A DNA stretch of 46,019 nt from positions 1 through 46,019 of the forward strand of contig CAYFPI010000010.1 of assembly GCA_964344985.1 (NCBI GenBank). The letters are read 5' to 3'. The DNA is from Thioglobus_A sp964344985 (GTDB lineage Bacteria > Pseudomonadota > Gammaproteobacteria > PS1 > Pseudothioglobaceae). The notes under the pieces are model-generated. The model ran no database searches. It had not been told where the DNA came from and worked only from the letters and a program-made list of their open reading frames with translations. A program made the position numbers and the translations under genes. This document shows, in pieces, positions 1 to 7,804 of the stretch (position 1 is its first letter; every line of letters starts with the position of its first letter).

Positions 1-57
1 AAAGCGCCGCTCGTTCCTCGCTCTGCTTTTTGCTGCCGGTGATGTGAGGCGTTAGAA
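1..57 (+). other. Possible right half of an integron attC-like site
   Basis: The first bases are more GC-rich than the surroundings and end in GAGGCGTTAGAAT at 47-59. The core GGCGTTAG resembles the R' end of integron attC sites (GTTRRRY, with the last base not matching). A short reading frame starts two bases later, as in a gene cassette. The left half would lie outside the window, so the palindrome cannot be tested. It could equally be unrelated sequence. Confidence 0.25.
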
Positions 58-58
58 T

Positions 59-124
59 ATGAACAAAACAACTGAAAACGTAGAGTTCGCAAAAGAGTTT
101 TTTTTAAGTTGTCTTGATTCTTAA
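59..124 (+). pseudogene. 21-codon cassette-like ORF remnant
   Basis: An ATG at 59 opens a 21-codon frame (begins MNKTTENVEFAKEF) that stops at TAA 122-124. The start looks like the N-terminus of small SnoaL/NTF2-like proteins common in gene cassettes, but the frame is far too short for that fold. If real it is a truncated remnant left when the following toxin-antitoxin module arrived. There is no clear ribosome-binding site, and a chance ORF is possible. Confidence 0.2.
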
Positions 125-130
125 ATTTAA

Positions 131-159
131 TTGATTTCAATATGTACTTAACGTACAAT
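131..159 (+). promoter_or_regulatory. Promoter of the toxin-antitoxin operon
   Basis: A -35-like TTGATT at 131-136 is followed by a 17-bp spacer and a -10-like TACAAT at 154-159 (5 of 6 to consensus). The predicted start is near 166, about 19 bases before the antitoxin ATG, with AAGGAG at 173-178 as ribosome-binding site. The -10 lies inside the repeated GTAC operator elements. Confidence 0.6.
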
Positions 160-165
160 TGGTAC
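144..165 (+). promoter_or_regulatory. Likely antitoxin operator: three GTAC cores spaced 9 bp
   Basis: The palindromic core GTAC occurs at 144-147, 153-156 and 162-165, each exactly 9 bp from the next. The flanking bases make TGTACT, CGTACA and GGTACT. YefM-type antitoxins are known to bind TGTACA hexamers in their own promoter, so these are candidate autoregulatory sites; they overlap the -10 element. Binding itself is inferred. Confidence 0.5.
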
Positions 166-184
166 TTTAAGTAAGGAGAAGGCA

Positions 185-433
185 ATGAACACAATTTCAA
201 CAGCAGATGCAAGAAAAGATTTTGCAGATATTATTAATCAAGTTTCTTATGGGTCAGAGAAAATTATACTTACCCGCAGGGGTAAAGAAGTGGCTGCAAT
301 TGTCTCTGTTGAAGAGTTAAAGTTGTTACAAAAAATTGAAGATTATATTGATATTGAAGATGCGCAAAAAGCTTTATCTGAAGCAGGAGATAACATACCT
401 TCCAAAGAAGTATGGCATCAACTTGGTCTTTAA
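185..433 (+). CDS. Type II antitoxin, Phd/YefM family
   Basis: An 82-residue protein with the Phd/YefM pattern: an N-terminal DNA-binding fold beginning ISTADARKDFADIINQV, then a strand carrying LTRRGKEVAAIVSVEEL, then an acidic, less structured C-terminus that would wrap the toxin. It neutralises the downstream RelE-like toxin (10-bp gap) and should repress its own promoter. The start is set by AAGGAG seven to eight bases upstream of the ATG. The pair sits alone at the edge of possible cassette sequence, consistent with an acquired addiction or defence module. Confidence 0.9.
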   Translation: MNTISTADARKDFADIINQVSYGSEKIILTRRGKEVAAIVSVEELKLLQKIEDYIDIEDAQKALSEAGDNIPSKEVWHQLGL

Positions 434-442
434 TATCAGGCA

Positions 443-703
443 ATGTATTCGATTGAATTTAGGCCTAGAGTTTTAAAGAGTTTAAAGCGCTTTTCAAAAC
501 AAGATTTGGTTAGAATTAAAAGCAAGATTGATTATCTTGCGGACAATCTTCCAAATCCAAGCACCACTAAGCTAAAAGGCAACAATCCTTTCCATAGAAT
601 CAGATCTGGAAATTATAGAATTATTTATGAGGTAAATAATGACAAATTAGTTATTTTAGTGGTTAAAGTTGGGCATAGAAAGGATGTTTACAAGCGTCTT
701 TAG
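443..703 (+). CDS. Type II toxin, RelE/ParE superfamily
   Basis: An 86-residue basic protein with the RelE/ParE fold signature: the N-terminal FRPRVLKSLKRF helix, the central HRIRSGNYRIIYEV strand pair and the C-terminal VVKVGHRKDVYKR. In RelE-type toxins these basic and aromatic residues cleave mRNA in the ribosomal A site; the ParE branch poisons gyrase instead, and the sequence alone does not settle which. The Arg-His-Arg-Lys set favours the RelE-type RNase. It is cotranscribed with the antitoxin and ends six bases before a second GGCGTTA motif. Confidence 0.88.
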   Translation: MYSIEFRPRVLKSLKRFSKQDLVRIKSKIDYLADNLPNPSTTKLKGNNPFHRIRSGNYRIIYEVNNDKLVILVVKVGHRKDVYKRL

Positions 704-709
704 CTGGCG

Positions 710-1917
710 TTATCTAACTAAATAAAAAACTACAAACCCAACATTAGTCACTAAACCTATTATTGGTATAGCAATATGATATTGCTTAGCATTAGGAGTT
801 ATATTTATATTATTGGTTTTAATGCGAATGAGTGACAAGTGCACGAGAGAGAAAACCACTAAAATTAATAAACTTGTTAGTTCTGCAAGCGTAACTATAG
901 GTAGCCATAGCGTTAATATTAAAATAATCAAAGCAACCAAAACAGTAGCCTGAATTGGTGTTTGTGTTTTGGCGTTGATATTGCCAAGTGCTTTGGGGAT
1001 CCAGCCCTGTGCACTCATACCGAAAACGACTCTTGAGGCCATAATAATCTGAATTAGTGCGCCGTTAATAATTGCCAACATGCCAATAATAGCAACAATA
1101 TTTGGCGAAAGCCCGGTTGTTTCTTTAAAGATCAGCGCTAGAGGTGCTTTGCTATTGCCAAGGTCTTGAATCGGTAGGGCGTTAATTGAAACCAATGCCA
1201 CCAAGAAATAAATTAACGTTGAGATTGCCAATGATAAGAGTATTGCTCTTGGCATATTTTTTTCTGGTTCAATCACTTCTTCAGCGATATGCACCATATC
1301 TTCAAAACCAATAAAGGCGTAGAACGCTAAAAAAGCGCCAGAAAATATTCCAACCCATAGTGTATTTGGCGCGTGGGTTAATTCTTCAATATAGGGTGCG
1401 AATTCAAAATTAAAAATGTAGTGTTGACCAACCCAAATAATAATTAGCAAACCTGCAATTTCAATCAAAGTGATAGCTGCCGCAACACTGGCTGATTGTT
1501 TGATCCCCCAAATAGCTAATAAGGTTAATATTAGTAGAAGTGGGATAATAACAACTGACTCTGGCAGGTTGAAAAATACATTGAAATAGCCAACAAAACC
1601 AGTAGTAATAGTGGCTGCCGAAAGCACACCAGTGCTCATAACAAGAAGGCCAATCACAACAGAAAGTTGTTTTAATCCGAAGGCTTTGTATAAATAAAGT
1701 GCAGGGCCTGCACTNNNNNNNNNNACCTTGAAGACAGCTCGCTAAAGGTAAAGGCTGTTGTAGCAACTAAAATTTAGGCAACCAAAAAAGCCACCGGGGT
1801 AAAAATATCGGCCAGTGCTGAAACCTTGCCAATTAAAACATAAATACCCGCTCCTAAAATATTGCCCAAACCATATAAAGTAAGTAGTGGCAGATTTAAT
1901 GAGCGTTTAAGGTTCAT
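710..1917 (-). pseudogene. APC-family amino-acid permease, broken by a stop codon and an assembly gap
   Basis: The frame starts at 1917, one base from the fmt stop, with MNLKRSLNLPLLTLYGLGN and the APC motif GNILGAGIYVLIG in the first helix. After 47 codons it meets TAA (1776-1774), then continues in frame with ATTAFTFSELSSR to the N-run. Beyond the gap the sequence resumes as SAGPALYLYKAFG and runs through about ten more hydrophobic helices to a stop at 712. Full length would be about 400 residues, normal for a 12-helix cationic or neutral amino-acid transporter. The stop may be real decay or a base error close to a contig end. The TAA terminator lies within GGCGTTA at the junction with the toxin patch. 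Confidence 0.75.
1715..1724. other. Assembly gap (10 N) inside the permease gene
   Basis: Ten N of nominal length. The reading frames on the two sides differ as placed, so the true gap is not ten bases. The contig end on the low-coordinate side carries the inverted repeat AGTGCAG/CTGCACT. Confidence 0.98.
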
Positions 1918-2847
1918 TTATTCTAGTTTGGTTAGTTTGTAAGCGTTAGTAAAGTCTTTAATGTTGGCCGCTTTTTTACCTGCTAATTGTATGCTTTCTA
2001 AACTCAAAGCACCATCACCCGTAGCAACAATACAAACTCCTTTGCCATATTCAATAATCTCGCCTGGTTTTGCATCATGGGCAAGTTCTATGACGGTAGC
2101 AGATAAAATGCGCAAAACTTTTGAATCAAATTTATCACTTGAAGCATTGGTTTGAGCGATTGGATAAGGGTTGAACGCTCTAATTTGTTGATTAATTTGA
2201 ACAGCACTTTGATTCCAATCTATCCAGGCCTCATCTTTGGTTAGTTTTTTGGCATAAGTAACACCACTTTCATCTTGAGGTTTAGGTGTTAATAATTCTA
2301 GATTATCCAAGGATTCTACAATGGCATTAGCGCCTAAAATTGAGAGTTTGTCATGCAGGCTCTGAGCGGTATCAGTATCTGATATATTGCAGATTTTTTC
2401 AAGAAGGATATCACCTGTGTCCAAACCTTCATTCATTTGCATAATACCCACACCAGTTTGTTTATCACCAGCAAGAATAGCTCTTTGAATGGGTGCAGCA
2501 CCACGCCAGCGAGGCAGTAGTGAGGCGTGGATATTTAAACAGCCATACCTAGGGGTTTGTAAAACTTCGGTAGGCAGCAACTGCCCGTAAGCAACCACTA
2601 TCATAACATCGGCATCTAAGTCCTTTAATTGCTTTTGAGCTTCTTGATCTTTAAGACTAACAGGCTGGAAAACCTCTAGATTGTTCTCAAGTGCTTTTTC
2701 TTTAACAGGGCAAGCGCTAAGTACACGACCACGACCTTTGGGGCGATCAGGCTGGCAGTAAACCCCTTTAATATTGTGTCCTGCAGTGATAAGAGTCTCT
2801 AAAACACCAACAGAAAAATCAGGCGTACCTGCAAAGACAATGTTCAT
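1918..2847 (-). CDS. fmt: Methionyl-tRNA formyltransferase
   Basis: A 309-residue enzyme that formylates Met-tRNA(fMet) with 10-formyl-THF in the cytoplasm to make the bacterial initiator tRNA. The N-terminal Rossmann domain starts MNIVFAGTPDFSV. The catalytic triad matches the family at Asn105, His107 (within NIHASLLPRWRGAAP) and Asp143 (LDTGDI). The C-terminal OB domain spans roughly residues 205-309. It overlaps argH by one base (TAATG), so it is translationally coupled. The usual partner def is not adjacent. Length is normal. Confidence 0.97.
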   Translation of the reverse strand: MNIVFAGTPDFSVGVLETLITAGHNIKGVYCQPDRPKGRGRVLSACPVKEKALENNLEVFQPVSLKDQEAQKQLKDLDADVMIVVAYGQLLPTEVLQTPRYGCLNIHASLLPRWRGAAPIQRAILAGDKQTGVGIMQMNEGLDTGDILLEKICNISDTDTAQSLHDKLSILGANAIVESLDNLELLTPKPQDESGVTYAKKLTKDEAWIDWNQSAVQINQQIRAFNPYPIAQTNASSDKFDSKVLRILSATVIELAHDAKPGEIIEYGKGVCIVATGDGALSLESIQLAGKKAANIKDFTNAYKLTKLE

Positions 2848-4232
2848 TATTTTAGTGAATCTCTAGCGACCTTTATTGCATGTTTAACCTGATTTGGACT
2901 GGTGGCACCCAAATGATCTCTTGCGTCCAATGACCCCTCTAGGGATAGTACGTCAAACACATCATTTTCAATGCGATCATCAAAAACTTGTAGTTCTTCT
3001 AAACTAAGTTCTGATAAATCTTTTTGATGTTCAATACCATAAGAGACTGATTTTCCTACCACCTCATGGGCATCTCTAAATGGCAGTCCTTTGTTAACCA
3101 AATAGTCAGCTAAATCAGTAGCCGTTGTGTAGCCTTTTTTGGTTGAGTTGTACATGTTGTCACGTTTAGCCTCAATGGTTGGTACCATATCGGCAAACAC
3201 ACGTAAGCAAGCTTTAAGTGTATCAACTGTGTCAAACAGTGGCTCTTTGTCTTCTTGGTTGTCTTTGTTGTAAGCCAAAGGTTGAGATTTCATAATGGTT
3301 AGCATAGAGGTCAGATTTCCATAAACGCGACCCGTTTTGCCACGCACAAGTTCAGGTACATCAGGATTTTTCTTTTGTGGCATGATGGACGATCCAGTGC
3401 AAAAACTATCTGGCAATTCAACAAAATCAAATTGTGCGCTAGACCACAAAATTAACTCTTCTGAAAAACGTGAAAGATGCATCATAATCATGCTGGCAGC
3501 TGATAAGAACTCAATGGCAAAATCCCGATCACTCACTCCATCTAAAGAGTTTAAACAAATTCGGTCAAAACCTAAAAGCTCAGCAGTGCGTTCTCTATTA
3601 ATTGGATAGGTGGTGCCTGCAAGTGCGGCTGATCCAAGTGGCATAGAATTCATGCGTTTTCGACAATCAACAAGACGTTCGCTATCACGAGACAACATTT
3701 CAAAATAAGCCATCATATGATGACCAAAACTAACAGGCTGAGCTGCTTGAAGATGGGTAAATCCTGGCAAAATAGTGCTGGATTCTTTTTCAGCCAAGTC
3801 AAGCAGGGTGTTTTGTAATCGATTGATTTCACTTAAAATATCATCAACTTGATCACGAAGATACAAGCGAATATCAGTAGCAACTTGATCATTACGAGAT
3901 CTGCCGGTATGAAGTTTTTTGCCAGCGTCACCACAAATTTTGGTCAAGCGAGACTCAACATTCATATGCACATCTTCTAAAGCGACTGACCATTCAAATT
4001 CGCCAGATTCAATTTCACCTAGAATTTGGTTAAGACCATCAATAATCTGGTTTTTTTCGTCTTCTGTTAGTAGACCTACCTCTTGCAACATGGTAGCGTG
4101 AGCAATAGATCCGGCAATATCGTAAGGCGCTAAGATTTTGTCAAAAAAAACTGAGGCACCAAATATTTTGACAAATTCATCAGTTGGTTCATTGAAGCGT
4201 CCGCCCCAAGATTGGTTAGTTTGTTTACTCAT
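2847..4232 (-). CDS. argH: Argininosuccinate lyase
   Basis: A 461-residue enzyme of the fumarase/aspartase superfamily, the last step of arginine synthesis: argininosuccinate to arginine plus fumarate. The superfamily signature GSSIMPQKKNP is at residues 280-290, with the catalytic serine in its flexible loop, and the catalytic His160 is in GFTHLQ. The N-terminal SWGGRF and the HTGRSRNDQ segment (residues 108-116) are argininosuccinate-lyase specific. It overlaps the upstream thioredoxin-like gene by four bases (ATGA) and the downstream fmt by one, indicating a single minus-strand operon. Confidence 0.98.
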   Translation of the reverse strand: MSKQTNQSWGGRFNEPTDEFVKIFGASVFFDKILAPYDIAGSIAHATMLQEVGLLTEDEKNQIIDGLNQILGEIESGEFEWSVALEDVHMNVESRLTKICGDAGKKLHTGRSRNDQVATDIRLYLRDQVDDILSEINRLQNTLLDLAEKESSTILPGFTHLQAAQPVSFGHHMMAYFEMLSRDSERLVDCRKRMNSMPLGSAALAGTTYPINRERTAELLGFDRICLNSLDGVSDRDFAIEFLSAASMIMMHLSRFSEELILWSSAQFDFVELPDSFCTGSSIMPQKKNPDVPELVRGKTGRVYGNLTSMLTIMKSQPLAYNKDNQEDKEPLFDTVDTLKACLRVFADMVPTIEAKRDNMYNSTKKGYTTATDLADYLVNKGLPFRDAHEVVGKSVSYGIEHQKDLSELSLEELQVFDDRIENDVFDVLSLEGSLDARDHLGATSPNQVKHAIKVARDSLK

Positions 4233-4714
4233 AGTGTAGCACCCATATTTTTTCTAAGTTTTATTGTGGCTTTATCAATTGATTCGTCAAGATCTGTCCA
4301 GTAATAGTCTTCATTGGCCACACCTAATGTTTTGTTCAAAACAACACCGTAATTATCCACTAGCATAACAGTTGGAAAGAAATTAATGGCGTATTTAAAA
4401 GCAAATTCATTGTGCGACACTTCTTCATTGTAGAAGTTGTTGATTTCATCAAAACTATTGGCGTTAATATGGCGAATAATTACCTTGTCTTTATACTCTT
4501 CTAATTCAGCCATTGGGCCAATAACATCCTCTTTTACTTTTTTACAGAAACCACAGTCAGGAATGGAAAACATTATTAAAATAGGTATTTTTTTCTTCCA
4601 AACTTGTTGAGAATCCATAAAGAAGTTTTTTGCAGGCGGCAAAGTTAATTCATCTGCCATGGCAAAACTGGATACAAAGGCAACAATTAGTAGATAAAAT
4701 CGAAACATTGGCAT
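4229..4714 (-). CDS. Secreted thioredoxin-fold protein (SoxW/DsbE-like), CGFC active site
   Basis: From the start chosen here (161 residues) the protein opens with a signal peptide (MPMFRFYLLIVAFVSSFAMA) and carries the redox motif CGFC at residues 54-57 after ILIMFSIPD. It therefore acts in the periplasm as a thiol reductant or isomerase. The cis-Pro region FFPTVMLVDNYG is present. An upstream ATG at 4741 would add nine residues before the signal peptide and overlap hemC, so it is disfavoured. It is the first gene of a unit with argH and fmt. SoxW-like proteins serve sulfur oxidation in related bacteria, but no sox gene is adjacent, so the substrate is unknown. Confidence 0.8.
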   Translation of the reverse strand: MPMFRFYLLIVAFVSSFAMADELTLPPAKNFFMDSQQVWKKKIPILIMFSIPDCGFCKKVKEDVIGPMAELEEYKDKVIIRHINANSFDEINNFYNEEVSHNEFAFKYAINFFPTVMLVDNYGVVLNKTLGVANEDYYWTDLDESIDKATIKLRKNMGATL

Positions 4715-4739
4715 TATTTTAATACAAACTTCTTGAAAC

Positions 4740-5654
4740 ATGAATAAAACCCTAAAAATCGCAACACGTAAATCCCCACTGGCTTTATGGCAGGCTGAAC
4801 ATGTAAAGGCTAGGCTTGAAGCTCTTTATCCAGAGCTTAATGTTGAGTTGGTTAAGATGACAACAAAGGGTGATCAAATACTTAATTCACCACTTTCAAA
4901 AATTGGCGGAAAAGGATTGTTTATTAAAGAATTAGAGATTGGCATGATGGAAGGTGAGGCAGACATTGCTGTACATTCAATGAAAGACGTGCCGTATGAA
5001 ATTCCACAAGGGTTTGAGCTGGGGGCGATTTTAGAGCGTGAAAATCCATTTGATGCATTTGTTTCAAATAACTACCAAACTATTGATGAGTTGCCACAAG
5101 GTGCTAAAGTAGGCACTTGCTCTCAAAGAAGGATTGTACAGCTTAAAGCCAAGCGCCCTGATTTAGAAATTCTAGATTTGCGTGGCAATGTTAATACACG
5201 ACTTAAAAAACTTGATGATGGTGAATATGACGCCATTATTTTGGCTTGTGCAGGCCTGATTCGCCTAGGATTTGAAGATAGGATTAAACAACAGATTCCT
5301 GCTGTTGATTCTCTTCCTGCGGTAGGCCAGGGTGCAGTTGGCATTGAGATTCGAGCTAATGATCAAGAGGTGCTAAATTTAATTACACCTTTGATTGATC
5401 AAGAAACTACTTATCGCGTTAGCGCAGAACGCGCTATGAATGCACGATTAGAAGGGGGGTGCTCTGTACCGATTGCGGGTTTTTCAACACTGGATGGTGA
5501 TCAACTTACCCTAACAGGATTGGTAGGAAATGTAGAGACAGGTGTTGTGCTAAAACATCAAGTAATAGGAGCGTCCAGTACTTCAGAGGAGCTAGGGGTT
5601 TTGTTAGCTGAAAATCTAATTGAAATGGGCGCTAAAGAGATATTAAAAGGATAG
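4740..5654 (+). CDS. hemC: Hydroxymethylbilane synthase (porphobilinogen deaminase)
   Basis: A 304-residue cytoplasmic enzyme that polymerises four porphobilinogens into hydroxymethylbilane for haem and sirohaem. The dipyrromethane cofactor cysteine is Cys241 in LEGGCSVPIAG, and the catalytic Asp83 is in HSMKDVP. The N-terminal IATRKSPLALWQA is the family hallmark. It is divergent from the thioredoxin-like gene with about 25 bp between starts, so its promoter lies within that gene or between them. The usual next gene hemD is absent; an unrelated membrane protein follows after two bases. Confidence 0.98.
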   Translation: MNKTLKIATRKSPLALWQAEHVKARLEALYPELNVELVKMTTKGDQILNSPLSKIGGKGLFIKELEIGMMEGEADIAVHSMKDVPYEIPQGFELGAILERENPFDAFVSNNYQTIDELPQGAKVGTCSQRRIVQLKAKRPDLEILDLRGNVNTRLKKLDDGEYDAIILACAGLIRLGFEDRIKQQIPAVDSLPAVGQGAVGIEIRANDQEVLNLITPLIDQETTYRVSAERAMNARLEGGCSVPIAGFSTLDGDQLTLTGLVGNVETGVVLKHQVIGASSTSEELGVLLAENLIEMGAKEILKG

Positions 5655-5656
5655 CC

Positions 5657-6337
5657 ATGCTAAGATTTATTGAAAGGAATTTTTTCTTAATTGTGCAAAA
5701 AATAGGTTTGCTATTTGCCATTATTGCCTTTAGTGCGGTTGTTGTACTTGGTATGGTGAGTTATGAAAAAATTAATACCAAACTGAGTGATAAGATCGAT
5801 ACTCCAGATATTAAATTTGCTAAGTATCAAAATCCTATTAGTCTTGAAGCTGACAAAATTAGTCAAGATCTTAGTAAAAATATTGTTATTAAAAATACTG
5901 AAAAAGATGAATTTGATCGAAAATTTAATCAAAGTGTTCAGAAAATAATTTCAAACTTAAATCAATTGCCAGATGAGCTGATCAATAAGAGTGGCATGCA
6001 ACAAGAAATGAGAGTTAAGATTAGGATTAAAGCTGATCCGTACAATCAAGAACTTCAACTTGCTTATGTAGAGTCTTTAGCAAAACTTACCAAACAATTG
6101 GTTAACGTAGGCGGTGATCAAGTTAACGTGGCTGATTTTTTGCGTTGGCATGATCAAGAATTTGCCAAGCAGGTTAATGAGCAAACTCAAGGCAATATCT
6201 TAAAAATGAGTGGCTTAAAAACTGAAAAACTAACTGGTTTTATTACATTGGGTATGGCTGGCGCTGCACTGGGTATTTTTATCATGTTTGTAATGATGCT
6301 GGTTATGCTTAGAATAGAGCAAAATACCAGAAAATAA
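5657..6337 (+). CDS. Unknown two-helix membrane protein
   Basis: I do not recognise this 226-residue protein. It has a hydrophobic segment at about residues 10-35, a charged lysine- and glutamate-rich region of about 155 residues, and a second hydrophobic helix at about 195-218 ending in a short basic tail. That suggests two membrane spans with a periplasmic or cytoplasmic domain between them. It starts two bases after hemC and ends one base before the next gene, so it is cotranscribed. Its position resembles that of HemX in hemCDX clusters, but no sequence similarity to HemX was recognised. Confidence 0.75.
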   Translation: MLRFIERNFFLIVQKIGLLFAIIAFSAVVVLGMVSYEKINTKLSDKIDTPDIKFAKYQNPISLEADKISQDLSKNIVIKNTEKDEFDRKFNQSVQKIISNLNQLPDELINKSGMQQEMRVKIRIKADPYNQELQLAYVESLAKLTKQLVNVGGDQVNVADFLRWHDQEFAKQVNEQTQGNILKMSGLKTEKLTGFITLGMAGAALGIFIMFVMMLVMLRIEQNTRK

Positions 6338-6338
6338 T

Positions 6339-7322
6339 ATGAAAGCTATTGGCTATAACGGCGTTGAGTTTGTTGAATTTGATAACGTTTTAGATCAACC
6401 AAATGGCAGAGATTTGTTAATAGAAATTAAGGCCGTTTCTATTAATCCTATTGATTCCAAAGTTAAACAGACAGTTATTGAAAATAGCAATCCAAAAATT
6501 CTGGGTTATGATGCTTGTGGCGTTGTGATGGCTGTGGGCGATCAAGTGAATCTGTTTAATGTGGGCGATGAGGTTTATTACGCCGGCGATATTACGCGTG
6601 ACGGTTCAAACGCAACACACCAATTAGTTGATGAGCGTATTGTTGCACACAAACCAAAAACACTAAATTTTGCACAGTCTGCAGCATTACCACTGACAAG
6701 TATCACTGCGTGGGAGTCTTTGTTTGATCGTTTAAAAATAACGCACAACGACAAGGATAAAACACTACTATTAATTGGTGCGGCTGGTGGGGTTGGTTCA
6801 ATGGCAATCCAATTCGCCAAACAAAAAATTGGGCTTACTGTGATTGCAACCGCTTCGAGAGAAGCGAGTAAAAAATGGTGTTTAGATTTAGGTGCTGATA
6901 ATGTGCTTAACCATCACAATTTAGTCGCTGAATTTAAGCGACATAACTTAGCTTCGCCAGCTTATATCTTATGCATGGGACATCCCGATGAATATTTTGA
7001 ACAGATGGCTGAAATTATTGCACCACAGGGGAGTATTTGTTTATTGGCAAATGCAAGTAGGCCCTATGACATCAACCTATTAAAAGCAAAAAGCGTGACT
7101 TTGGTTTGGGAGATGATGTTTACTAGAAGCATGTTTCAAACCGATGACATGATTGAGCAACACAATGTATTAGAACACTTGGCGCAGATGATTGATCAAG
7201 GGCAAATAAAGACCACGTTAACAAAAACATTAAGCCCGATAAATTTGGAAAACATCGCGCAAGCCCATGAGCTGATTGAGCGCGCGCAAATGATAGGGAA
7301 GTTGGTTATTTCAAATCCTTAA
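6339..7322 (+). CDS. Zinc-independent MDR-family oxidoreductase (quinone reductase-like)
   Basis: A 327-residue medium-chain dehydrogenase/reductase. The GroES-like N-terminal domain (about residues 1-120) includes VSINPIDSKVKQ and a GYDACGVV turn. The nucleotide-binding domain carries LIGAAGGVGSMAIQFAKQ at about residues 146-163. The zinc-ligand cysteines of alcohol dehydrogenases are lacking, which fits the quinone oxidoreductase or zinc-binding-like (ZADH1) branch that reduces quinones or enones with NADPH. It is the third gene after hemC, separated from the membrane-protein gene by one base. The true substrate is unknown. Confidence 0.85.
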   Translation: MKAIGYNGVEFVEFDNVLDQPNGRDLLIEIKAVSINPIDSKVKQTVIENSNPKILGYDACGVVMAVGDQVNLFNVGDEVYYAGDITRDGSNATHQLVDERIVAHKPKTLNFAQSAALPLTSITAWESLFDRLKITHNDKDKTLLLIGAAGGVGSMAIQFAKQKIGLTVIATASREASKKWCLDLGADNVLNHHNLVAEFKRHNLASPAYILCMGHPDEYFEQMAEIIAPQGSICLLANASRPYDINLLKAKSVTLVWEMMFTRSMFQTDDMIEQHNVLEHLAQMIDQGQIKTTLTKTLSPINLENIAQAHELIERAQMIGKLVISNP

Positions 7323-7324
7323 CA

Positions 7325-7804
7325 CTACTCAATAATCATTAATGCTTTGGCTGAGTTGATATTGGTCGCATTTCTACTATTGGGCAAACTCTTAACAATG
7401 CCTGAAATGGGTGATGTAATTTGAAATTTTTCTAATTCAAGCTTGGCAATTTCAATTTTTAAATTGTGCGCATCTAACTCTCTTTTAGCTGCATTAAACG
7501 CAAGCTTTGCAAGCTCAACATCACGATGAGAACTAACCATACGATCAAAGAGTTCTTGTGTTTGTTGTAGTTCAAGTTGTTTGTCGTCAAACGTTTGTTG
7601 CTTAATGCTTTGGAGTACTTGTAGATGTTGAAGTTCAAGTTGGGCTTGTCGATCATCCAGTTTAATCACAACTTCTCCTTGCTCAACTTGGGTATTAACT
7701 GTTTTGATTTCAATAATTTTGCTAGAGACTTGTGGATATATTTCAATCGCATTAATAGTAAGTGATATGAAAGTTGTCAAAAAAGCAAAATATTTAAAGC
7801 GCAT
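7325..7804 (-). CDS. Truncated HlyD/MFP-type periplasmic adaptor
   Basis: A 159-residue protein with a probable signal peptide (about 18 residues). A half lipoyl segment follows (QVSSKIIEIKT to VVIKLDDRQ), then a coiled coil of about 80 residues and the returning lipoyl half ITSPISGIVKSLPNS. The beta-barrel and membrane-proximal domains of normal adaptors (300-400 residues) are missing. It is the last gene after a thioredoxin-like gene and a TolC homologue, overlapping the latter by 11 bases. It could be a minimal adaptor linking the TolC-like channel to a pump encoded elsewhere, or a decayed one. Confidence 0.75.
   Translation of the reverse strand: MRFKYFAFLTTFISLTINAIEIYPQVSSKIIEIKTVNTQVEQGEVVIKLDDRQAQLELQHLQVLQSIKQQTFDDKQLELQQTQELFDRMVSSHRDVELAKLAFNAAKRELDAHNLKIEIAKLELEKFQITSPISGIVKSLPNSRNATNINSAKALMIIE

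Noticed and set aside
1698..1714. Inverted repeat AGTGCAG/CTGCACT at the contig end as a mobile-element end
   Set aside because: It encodes the expected SAGPAL residues of the permease, so coding explains it.
1461..1766. Minus-strand frame running through the N-run in the permease region
   Set aside because: It crosses N and conflicts with the permease frame, which shows family motifs on both sides.
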